From Pelargonium nanum (lineage: Eukaryota > Streptophyta > Magnoliopsida > Geraniales > Geraniaceae): 22,278 bases of DNA. Under the pieces are notes generated by a model, which did no database searches, had not been told where the DNA came from, and was given only the letters and a program-made list of their open reading frames with translations. The position numbers and the translations under genes were made by a program. The stretch is from contig JAYMTF010001605.1 in NCBI GenBank assembly GCA_036897485.1, forward strand, positions 1 to 22,278. The letters are read 5' to 3'. This document shows, in pieces, positions 18,501 to 22,278 of this stretch (positions within the stretch are counted from its first letter, which is position 1; each line of letters starts with the position of its first letter).

Positions 18501-19954
18501 TCATTCAGCACTTATAGAATCTATGCGATTGTTCCGAAAGTAGGATTCTTACTTTTCTCTTGTTTCGGTGATTTTTTTTTCCCTTCCTATTTTGGGTGCT
18601 GAGTTCATTACTTAAATTGGTGCAGAGTATTCAGGTACTATGTCAGTTTCATCCAATCAAGAAATCCAAGAAAATGCAGCTCCTTTTGGAACAGAAGTTC
18701 CTGGGATTTCCTCGCTGCCTGAAAGTGGACAGTTAAATCTCGAAGATTCGTCTGTGAATCTTCCTTCTGATCAGATGAGAATGATTCAGAACATTAATCA
18801 ATTAATTTCTGAGGTTCTATCCGTTTTATCGCCTTCATTGATTGATAATTTATCTGTGGATTTATGTGTTATCTAGTTATTTCATATGATATGCAACTTT
18901 CTTCAATCAAACCGAATTGTTGAGCTGACTACTTAATATACCTGTCAACATCATTCATGCAGTTAGCATTGGAAAAAGAAGAATTGGTGCAAGCGTTGAC
19001 ATCTAAATCATACGAGAGTTCAAGTCTTAAGGTAATTTTTATTTCAATTGAAGGTTGATTGTTCCGTTGATCTTTTGGGCCTTCAAAAAGAACAACCCAT
19101 TTTAGAAATCTTAGTATTTTGCATGGAGCGTATGTTCGTTTCTGGAAGAAAGTGTTTCTTGCAAATTGGACAATTACACATCAGGTTTGGAAAAGTGTAA
19201 TGTCCTCTCATAACTTATGTTAGTACTGCAAGAGTATCATACTTGCTATCTGCAATATTGCATATTTTATGGAAATCATGATGGTGCTCTTGGTGTTGAC
19301 TAAGTGGGCAGTCTTTGATATACTGTCAAGTTAAACACAGTCTATATGTATGCAGGGAGCATCTTGCAGCATTATAATTTAATTGTACAAAACTACAAAT
19401 AACAAAATAAAAGTTTGTGGATGGCAGTGCACCTGTTTCTGCATTTGCCGCTACATTATGCATATTTTGTATAGATAACATGATAGTTGTGCGCGTTTGT
19501 GGCTTTTATTTGGTGGTCTTGCGCTTTGTAGTCTTATCTGTGCTTTTATTATAAATCAAGGATTTAAACAAGGAGTTGTCACGGAAACTCGAGACTCAAA
19601 CTCAGAGATTAGAGCTTCTGACCGCTCAGAGTATGGCCAATGGTAATGTCCCTTCAAGACTCGCAGAATCTCGTACAACACTGGACGACTCTGCTTATGC
19701 AGACGAAGGAGATGAGGTACTGTATTGAACAGAAATCGTTAATTTTATAAATTCTATATCGCTGTGTATACTTCAAGGTTTGCTCCCTGTTTATGAATAG
19801 ATTTTGTCATTCTGTTGAATCATGCACATTAAGCAACTTGAAAATAGAGGAGTCTTTTTACTTGTCAACCCAGGTGGTAGAAAGGGTGTTGGGATGGGTC
19901 ATGAAGCTCTTTCCGGGAGGTCCAACAAAGCGAAGAACCAGCAAACTACTTTGA
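3495..19954 (+). CDS. BLI: BLISTER (BLI), Polycomb-associated coiled-coil protein, 13 exons
   Basis: Spliced CDS: 3495-3551, 9021-9744, 9869-10434, 10586-10705, 11313-11378, 12952-13062, 13776-13852, 16054-16121, 18009-18128, 18626-18813, 18963-19031, 19561-19716, 19874-19954. All introns are GT-AG, and the phases join into one frame of 800 codons plus TGA. Residues 1-45 hold the family signature KQEHLEAGKRR, LEEFRKKKAAERAKK, a basic, NLS-like stretch. Residues 46-440 are Ser/Asn-rich and probably disordered. Heptad-like coiled coil runs from about 442 to 610 (ALEQHIEDLTQEKFSLQRAL) and again from about 685 to 750. The C-terminus is VVERVLGWVMKLFPGG followed by a basic tail. Arabidopsis BLI (about 714 residues) binds the PRC2 methyltransferase CURLY LEAF and affects development and stress-gene expression; that role is transferred from the family. 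The length is slightly above that of the Arabidopsis protein. The gene looks intact despite transposon-filled introns. Confidence 0.93.
3965..4215. repeat. Degenerate dispersed plant repeat (GGGCTGTAAATGAACC type)
   Basis: It begins CTAGGGCTGTAAATGAACC and contains TTTAGTAAATAAGCC, CTCGTAAATGAGCTTGAACC and similar phrases. This matches a widespread plant repeat rich in AACGAGCTCGAG-like words, here strongly decayed. No ends or coding capacity can be defined. Confidence 0.45.
4607..4852. mobile_element. Stowaway-type MITE, left end decayed
   Basis: The right end is the classic Stowaway terminus: GGACAATTATTTTGGGACG and then GAGGGAG, followed by TA (4853-4854). The left arm (CTCAAAATAATTGTTCACTTT, 4623-4643) is its inverted copy, but the outer CTCCCTCC is lost. 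The length of about 245 bp fits the family. The minus-strand 61-codon frame inside it is not a gene. Confidence 0.8.
4980..5580. repeat. Old repeat with AAAGGCG and GGCACA words
   Basis: The left part has GTTAAAGGCGTGCAT and TTAGGCACAT; the right part has AATTAGGCACATGTGT, GGCTAAAGGCGCGGGTCATG and AAGGCGCACAT. The shared words at both ends around an AT-rich middle look like a decayed transposon of about 600 bp. The family is not identified. Confidence 0.35.
5595..5616. repeat. (TA)n microsatellite
   Basis: About eleven TA units immediately left of a MITE, possibly its expanded target site. Confidence 0.85.
5617..5820. mobile_element. MITE with CTTAGCCTAAGCC inverted ends, copy A
   Basis: The left arm reads GAATCTAAGCCATG and then GGCTTAGCCTAAGCC. 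The right arm GTGGCTTAGCCTAAGCC followed by CTTGGCTTAGACTC is its inverse. The middle (CACCTCATTAAAATGTCACT, then CATACCTACCC) recurs in intron 5. It is about 200 bp, non-coding, and flanked by AT repeats, so a TA-type target is likely. Confidence 0.65.
5971..7538 (-). mobile_element. GC-rich LTR-like insertion carrying a minisatellite
   Basis: A sharply GC-richer block inside an AT-rich intron. Read on the minus strand it starts TGACACTTGGCGCC (at 7538) and ends GTGGACA (at 5971), so it has TG...CA ends. A TATA box (GTATATATAC, about 6310-6319) is followed by a CT-rich leader (TCTCTCACTAGCTTTCTCTC). This order, with a long repeat-bearing U3, then TATA, then a short transcribed part, is that of an LTR. 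No matching target-site duplication was found and no gag or pol lies beside it, so it may be a solo or truncated LTR. The long open frames on both strands within it shift phase with the 77-bp unit and are not genes. Confidence 0.45.
6932..7446. repeat. 77-bp minisatellite, about 6.7 copies
   Basis: Units start at 6932, 7009, 7086, 7163, 7240, 7315 and 7392, with lengths 77, 77, 77, 77, 75, 77 and a 55-bp partial unit. Each has the form GGCTTTGGGCG, then CGACTTTGGATGTCGCCG, CTTCGG and GACCATTGGCACTTGG. The last three units form a subgroup (GGACTTGGGCGC, GGAGGCGACCATTGG), so the array grew in at least two steps. A period of 77 is not a multiple of three, which argues against coding. Confidence 0.93.
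7538..7843 (+). other. 101-codon open frame with two hydrophobic stretches, doubtful
   Basis: The frame starts ATGTTTTCATATG right at the edge of the GC-rich insertion and would encode a protein with hydrophobic segments at residues 8-35 and 76-93 and an acidic middle. I recognise no family. It lies inside intron 1 on the sense strand with no promoter or splice evidence. Chance or a captured gene fragment are both possible; a real gene is unlikely. Confidence 0.12.
8551..8710. repeat. Two-copy 110-bp repeat with GGGCC words
   Basis: GTGCGTGTTTATTGGGCCAC (from 8551) recurs as CTGCATGTTTATCGGGTCAC (from 8661), each followed by TTTGC and CCAGGCC or CCCGATCC, then GGTATTAT-like sequence. Such GGGCC and CGGGCC phrases are common in dispersed plant repeats. 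Function unknown. Confidence 0.5.
9021..9744 (+). CDS. BLI: BLI exon 2
   Basis: Starts with TTG right after TTCTGCTGTAG and encodes residues 20-260 plus one base (GAAG|GTAATA). It begins LEEFRKKKAAERAKKTAS, the highly conserved basic start of the family, and then becomes Ser/Asn/Thr-rich and low in hydrophobic residues. Confidence 0.93.
9869..10434 (+). CDS. BLI: BLI exon 3
   Basis: Completes residue 261 and runs to 449. It is Ser-rich (SRKSRPSFLDSLVPRASSGS, about 324-343) and ends KHNEDFSALEQ, where the coiled coil begins. It follows a 124-bp intron and ends in phase 0 at CAG|GTATGG. Confidence 0.93.
10444..10508. repeat. (TTG)n/(TTA)n microsatellite in intron 3
   Basis: TTG units followed by TTA units with interruptions, just after the intron 3 donor. 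The exon 3 frame stays open through it, which gives a poly-Leu tail that would appear only if the intron were retained. Confidence 0.85.
10586..10705 (+). CDS. BLI: BLI exon 4
   Basis: Forty codons (residues 450-489), HIEDLTQEKFSLQRALDASR and on to SLTDSYNQQ, all coiled-coil. Both edges are in phase 0, after TTGGTTGTAG and before GTTGGC. Confidence 0.93.
10706..11312 (+). other. BLI intron 4
   Basis: 607 bp, donor GTTGGC (weaker than usual), acceptor TTTTTCTCCAG. AT-rich; nothing else recognised in it. Confidence 0.85.
11313..11378 (+). CDS. BLI: BLI exon 5
   Basis: Twenty-two codons (490-511), RSVVNQLKSDMEMLQEEIKA and QL, coiled-coil heptads. Both edges are in phase 0. Confidence 0.9.
11379..12951 (+). 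other. BLI intron 5
   Basis: 1573 bp, donor GTTTGT, acceptor ACATTACCAG. The first 1100 bp are AT-rich with no recognisable feature; the last 450 bp hold MITE pieces that come close to the acceptor. Confidence 0.85.
12501..12880. mobile_element. MITE cluster, relatives of copy A
   Basis: A right-end piece (GACTTAGGTTAAGCC, then TATGGCTTAGATTC, 12505-12542) is followed by a fuller copy from about 12570 (GAATTTAAGCCATG, GGGCTTAGGCTAAGC, then TATCACTCATACCCACC). After 12770 a third partial copy repeats ACATCTCATTAATTATCACC and ends in GTGGCTGAGTCTCAACCGC. These match the MITE in intron 1 in order and orientation but are more diverged. The last piece ends some 70 bases before exon 6. Confidence 0.6.
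12952..13062 (+). CDS. BLI: BLI exon 6
   Basis: Thirty-seven codons (512-548), AELDSFKLEYRNAQLECDAA to GLEEK, coiled-coil. Both edges are in phase 0 (CCAG|GCG, AAG|GTAACG). Confidence 0.93.
13063..13775 (+). other. BLI intron 6
   Basis: 713 bp, donor GTAACG, acceptor TTGTGTAG. AT-rich. Besides the possible SINE remnant at 13500-13590 I see no feature. Confidence 0.85.
13500..13590 (-). mobile_element. Possible tRNA-derived SINE remnant
   Basis: On the minus strand, AAGTGGTTGATTTCACTTGG and then AAGGTCTCAGTTTCAAACCT resemble the A-box/B-box spacing of plant tRNA-derived SINEs (B box of the GTTCRANNC type, here GTTTCAAAC at 13538-13530). No poly-A/T tail or target duplication was defined. Weak call. 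Confidence 0.3.
13776..13852 (+). CDS. BLI: BLI exon 7
   Basis: Residues 549-573 plus two bases (TGCAA|GTATGT): ALKLRSGELKLERQLENSHA and EISSC. The split codon is completed as Lys in exon 8. Confidence 0.92.
14240..15683 (-). mobile_element. Truncated Ty1/copia retrotransposon (LTR, gag and protease parts)
   Basis: Read on the minus strand from 15683: a candidate LTR begins TGTTACAACC, has TATAAATAGG near 15570 and AATAAAGCACAGCAG near 15520, and a decayed primer-binding site (GGCATCTGTTATAGC) near 15215. Further on, 14680-14600 encodes a gag-end linker (YQASQQIASSITSAGQSS). In the same frame 14563-14510 encodes WLLDFGASNHLSGNKNLF, the copia aspartic-protease start, with DFGAS for the usual DSGAS. 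After a frameshift, 14440-14340 gives DIGIVKQSPLLPLHFV and then FNLVSFTNLH, matching the end of that domain. Integrase, reverse transcriptase and the second LTR are absent. In-frame stops and frameshifts make it inactive. Confidence 0.75.
15249..15490. mobile_element. Stowaway MITE nested in the copia LTR
   Basis: Complete element: CTCCCTCCGCTTCAAAATAA at the left, and the inverse ending CATTTTGGGATAGAGGGAG at the right, flanked on both sides by TA (15247-15248 and 15491-15492). Length 242 bp. It shares family ends with the MITE in intron 1. Confidence 0.88.
16054..16121 (+). CDS. BLI: BLI exon 8
   Basis: Completes Lys 574 and encodes KKISNLERERQDLQMTIDAL and QE, ending with one base (GAGG|GTAGAT). 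Coiled-coil heptads continue through it. Confidence 0.9.
16842..17285. mobile_element. Repeat with CCATGGTTGTT inverted ends
   Basis: It starts CCATGGTTGTTGAATCATG and ends TTTTAACAACCATGG, with inner ends also related (AGATCGGGAATCGG against GAATCGGGATCGG). The flanks TGCAGT (left) and TGTAGT (right) may be a diverged target duplication. The body is rich in GAATCGG words. It resembles a dispersed non-autonomous DNA transposon; both minus-strand open frames inside are incidental. Confidence 0.6.
17844..17872. repeat. (CT)n(AT)n microsatellite
   Basis: About seven CT units followed by about five AT units. Confidence 0.8.
18009..18128 (+). CDS. BLI: BLI exon 9
   Basis: Encodes EKKMMQSKLRKASTSEKSID and on to STSTEDLDK (597-636), the end of the first coiled coil and the start of a polar linker. 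It is in phase 1 at both edges, so it could be skipped without changing frame. Confidence 0.92.
18129..18625 (+). other. BLI intron 9
   Basis: 497 bp, donor GTATCT, acceptor TTGGTGCAG. AT-rich, nothing recognised. Confidence 0.85.
18626..18813 (+). CDS. BLI: BLI exon 10
   Basis: Residues 637-699: a polar, acidic linker (EYSGTMSVSSNQEIQENAAP onward) ending DQMRMIQNINQLISE, where the second helix begins. Ends in phase 0. Confidence 0.92.
18963..19031 (+). CDS. BLI: BLI exon 11
   Basis: Twenty-three codons (700-722), LALEKEELVQALTSKSYESS and SLK. Both edges are in phase 0, with a normal GTAATT donor. Confidence 0.92.
19032..19560 (+). other. BLI intron 11
   Basis: 529 bp, donor GTAATT, acceptor ATAAATCAAG (weak, little pyrimidine tract). 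Nothing else recognised. Confidence 0.8.
19561..19716 (+). CDS. BLI: BLI exon 12
   Basis: Fifty-two codons (723-774): DLNKELSRKLETQTQRLELL helix, then a polar linker ending YADEGDE. Both edges are in phase 0. Confidence 0.92.
19874..19954 (+). CDS. BLI: BLI exon 13 (terminal)
   Basis: Encodes VVERVLGWVMKLFPGG and PTKRRTSKLL, then TGA at 19952-19954. This hydrophobic-then-basic end is the most conserved C-terminal part of the family. The following base is C (TGAC), a context often permissive for readthrough. Confidence 0.93.
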   Translation: MVERVLGWVMKLFPGGPTKRRTSKLL

Positions 19955-20028
19955 CATGCAATGGAAGTACTGGGAGGTCCAACAAAGCGAAGAACCAGCA
20001 AACTCTTTTGACATGCAATGGAAGTATT
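19915..20028 (+). repeat. 57-bp tandem duplication across the BLI stop codon
   Basis: Two copies (19915-19971 and 19972-20028) starting GGGAGGTCCAACAAAGCGAA. They differ at three positions by eye: CTACTT versus CTCTTT, and the last ACT versus ATT. As 57 is a multiple of three, the second copy stays in frame with the first. It has no acceptor site of its own. Confidence 0.95.
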
Positions 20029-20400
20029 GAGAGCTCATCGGATCTAACATGGATGATCATAGTGATGAAAGGACCGCCAAAGCTCCGTTAAGATGTACGA
20101 GTTCGAATGGCGCGCAAACTGTATATTTGGAGGATTATATAGTCCAATTCTTTTATATACAAAAAAATGACAGAGCTTGCTTTGGATAAGAAGTCCATAT
20201 CATGCTTTCACAGACTCTTTGTTTGGGTATCAAATTTTGATTGGACATTTGTTACAAGTATGAAATGAAGAGAGAGGACAGGCTGAAGAGGAAGATCTCT
20301 GTGGTGCAGTGCAGTTCCCCATATTAATTAATTGTATTGGATTGAACACTTGAAAGAAATGAAATACATAATATTTGTATTCTTTAATTTGTTTTCAGTT
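19955..20400 (+). other. BLI: BLI 3' UTR (estimated)
   Basis: Begins with the duplicated tail and continues through AT-rich sequence. AATGAAATACATAATATTTG (about 20359-20378) is a plausible polyadenylation region; no perfect AATAAA is near. The end is estimated. Confidence 0.5.
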
Positions 20401-20638
20401 TTGGTGTAAAATCATGTGTCATTGCCCATCTTCATCTTGTCTGATATTCTTGTCAAAATCATCCATCTACATAGAAACTGGTGAGTTAGAATCATTTGCA
20501 CAACAGTATGTTTGAATTGAATTTTTAACAGATATAATGATGATTTTAGTACTCGTCAAAGTTGGAAAATGCATACCTCAAATCACTTGAAGTTTTGAGA
20601 CCAAATTATTATTTCAACATTTTCCATCTGTTGCTACA
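20401..20638. other. Intergenic, nothing recognised
   Basis: AT-rich sequence between the BLI 3' UTR and an LTR-like element, without a supported feature. Confidence 0.5.
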
Positions 20639-21036
20639 CGAAGTCGGTGGAGCAAGGGCACTGGACTCGCGCGACCTTCCAACCGGCAGCTCTTGGACAA
20701 CATCTGCAAAACAAGGCCCAATGGAGGTTGTCTCTTTTAGGTTCCTCCGACGCTCAAGTCAGATACGTGAACAAAGAGAGTTGAATTGTGTAAACAATAT
20801 TCTGTGCTAATGAAAGCGTGCCTTGTTCTTTGATCTAATGTGTATTTATACTTGTAATCTGTACTCTACTAATTCTAGTAGAATTGGAACTCTACTTGTG
20901 CTTCTCCACTGGCTACAACTCATAACCCACTATAACCAACTTACAGCATACAAGGCCCATAACAACTATGACCAACTTACAGCATATATTGCTCATAACA
21001 ATTATGACCAGCTTACAACATATAAGACCCATAACA
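20639..21036 (-). mobile_element. Candidate solo LTR
   Basis: On the minus strand it begins TGTTATGGGTC and ends GTAGCAACA, so the ends are TG...CA with a four-base inverted repeat. TATAAATA lies near 20850-20843, followed by a leader with CAATTCAACTCTCTTTG and CTGACTTGAGCGTCGGAGGA, a phrase very typical of plant LTR U5 regions. U3 carries three 36-bp repeats. Flanking five-base sequences do not match, and no primer-binding site follows, so solo status and exact ends are inferred. Confidence 0.6.
20924..21032. repeat. 36-bp tandem repeat, three copies
   Basis: Units at about 20924, 20961 and 20997, of the form AACxACTATGACCAACTTAC followed by AGCATAxAxxxCCCAT. They lie upstream of the minus-strand TATA box, as U3 enhancer repeats do in several plant LTRs. 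Confidence 0.9.
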
Positions 21037-21230
21037 CTTGCCCCTGCTCTGTTGTGCTCTTTCATATTAAGAGGATAATAGAGTAATAATATATATATTT
21101 TTCAGTCTCTTGTCCTTTACCCAAAAGCAAAATAATGTTAACGTGTAAAAAATTTTTACCCACTGACACACACATTGCATCTCTGCACCGTGAGTTGTGT
21201 TTTGGTGGCAGTATAGACTCTTACCTCCTC

Positions 21231-21298
21231 TATAAATTGGAGCTCTCATTCTTCATTTTACTCACACCTTCAAGCTCACTCTCCAACTCTCAAGCTCT
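21231..21298 (+). promoter_or_regulatory. TATA box and leader of an unseen downstream transcription unit
   Basis: TATAAATTGG at 21231-21240 is followed by a CT-rich leader (CTCACACCTTCAAGCTCACT) and a good donor site CTCT|GTAAGTTC at 21299. A transcript start near 21262 would give a short non-coding first exon. No coding exon is seen before the window ends; it could belong to a gene or a transposon. Confidence 0.4.
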
Positions 21299-22203
21299 GT
21301 AAGTTCTTCTATCCTTCTTTTCTTTTCTTTTCATTCATCATTTTTTGGTTTTTGCAGTTGCTCTTTCTGCTGCCTGCACTTGATATTCTTCAAACTTCTT
21401 CTTCATTTACTACATTTTCTTTCTTGCCTCCTGCACTTTGTTTTCTGCAGTTTTGCTCTTTGCAACTTGTTTTCAAAGTTTTTTTTCGGAAAATTTGAAA
21501 AAATAGTTAAAAAGTTCAAAAAAATTTCTGCATGCTGCAGTCTGTATGCTGCTCTCTGCAATTTTTTTCCCGGATAATTAGAAAAAATAGTTAAAAAATT
21601 CAAAAAAATCTACGCATGCTGCAGTCTGTATGCTGCTCTCTGCATGCTGATTTCAGAAATTTTTATCTTCGGAAAATTAGAAAAAATAGTTAAAAAATTC
21701 AAAATTTTTTTGCATGCTGCAGTCTGTATGCTGCTCTCTGCATGCTGATTTCTGCAATTTTTTTTTCGGAAAATTCGAAAAAAATAGTTAAAAAACTCAA
21801 AAAAAAAAATTATGCATGCTGCTTTATGCAATTTTTGTTTTTTGGAAAATTCGAAAAAATAGTTAAAAAATTTCTGCATGCTGATTTCTGCCATTTGTTT
21901 CCCGAAAATTCGAAAAATAGTAAAAAAAATTCAAAAAAAATTTCTACATGCTGCAGTCTATATGATGCTCTATGCATGCTGCTTTTCTGCAAATTTTTAT
22001 TTTTATTTTTTAGATTTTTTTATTTATTTCGGAAAATTCGAAAAAATAGTTAAAAAATTCAAATAAAATATCTGCATGCTGCAGTGTGTATGCTGCTCTT
22101 TGCATGCTGCTTTCTACAAAAAAATTCGGAATTCGAAAAAATAGTTAAAAAGATAAAAAAAAATTTGCATACTGCCTGCTGCATTTGACCAATTCTTCTG
22201 CAG
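21299..22203 (+). other. Possible first intron of the downstream unit
   Basis: From GTAAGTTC to ACCAATTCTTCTGCAG, 905 bp. Most of it is minisatellite, with no ATG-led frame that looks coding. The sequence after 22203 (TGGTGTTTCAATC) is too short to judge. Confidence 0.3.
21480..22175. repeat. Minisatellite of about 97 bp, about eight variable copies
   Basis: Each unit has two parts: an AT-rich stem-like half (CGGAAAATTCGAAAAAATAG, then TTAAAAAATTCAAAAAA) and a GC-richer half (CTGCATGCTGCAGTCTGTAT, then GCTGCTCTCTGCATGCTG). CGGAAAATT-type starts occur at about 21487, 21571, 21670, 21767, 21843, 21903, 22030 and 22127. Spacing is 60-127 bp, with 97-99 bp the full unit. Units differ mainly by loss or gain of whole sub-blocks. 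Confidence 0.92.
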
Positions 22204-22278
22204 TGGTGTTTCAATCTATTTTTAATAATGAGAAATTCAGGAAATTTCTAACCTTATATTTCTACCATAACACTTGAG

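Noticed and set aside
20924..21032. Possible CRISPR-like array from three short repeats
   Set aside because: The repeats are contiguous without unique spacers, in a plant genome, inside an LTR.
21403..22066. Several Phe/Lys/Asn-rich frames on both strands
   Set aside because: They translate the AT-rich minisatellite and differ only by phase.

Overview
The window is eukaryotic nuclear DNA from a flowering plant, most likely a dicot; I cannot name the species. The evidence is a 13-exon gene with GT-AG introns up to 5.5 kb, AT-rich introns full of plant-type transposon remnants (Stowaway MITEs, copia pieces, LTRs), and a protein of a land-plant family.

The one intact gene lies on the + strand from 3495 to 19954. 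It encodes an 800-residue BLISTER (BLI/KOLOBOS1-like) protein, a coiled-coil partner of the Polycomb methyltransferase CURLY LEAF in Arabidopsis. The exon joins keep one open frame from a basic N-terminus, through a Ser/Asn-rich middle and coiled coils, to the conserved C-terminus VVERVLGWVMKLFPGG. The last 57 bp around its stop codon are duplicated in tandem just downstream. The leader carries a short uORF and an out-of-frame uORF that overlaps the start codon and would end in exon 2.

Left flank (1-3200): the end of a copia-like LTR, a decayed receptor-like/RLCK kinase pseudogene on the - strand with a CTT microsatellite inside it, a degenerate repeat at 2428-2700, and an inverted repeat at 2868-3065. 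The promoter and pyrimidine-rich leader of BLI follow.

Introns: intron 1 holds a decayed Stowaway MITE, a MITE with CTTAGCCTAAGCC ends, a GC-rich LTR-like insertion with a 77-bp minisatellite, and older dispersed repeats. Intron 5 holds relatives of the same CTTAGCCTAAGCC MITE. Intron 7 holds a copia fragment (minus strand) whose LTR is itself interrupted by a Stowaway MITE. Intron 8 holds a repeat with CCATGGTTGTT ends.

Right flank (19955-22278): the 3' UTR, a candidate solo LTR (minus strand, 20639-21036) with 36-bp repeats in its U3, then a TATA box and leader (about 21231-21298) before a possible first intron filled by a roughly 97-bp minisatellite. This may be the 5' end of another gene or element that runs out of the window. 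I found no RNA gene, CRISPR array or new multi-gene system; the noteworthy items are structural changes to BLI and the layered insertions.
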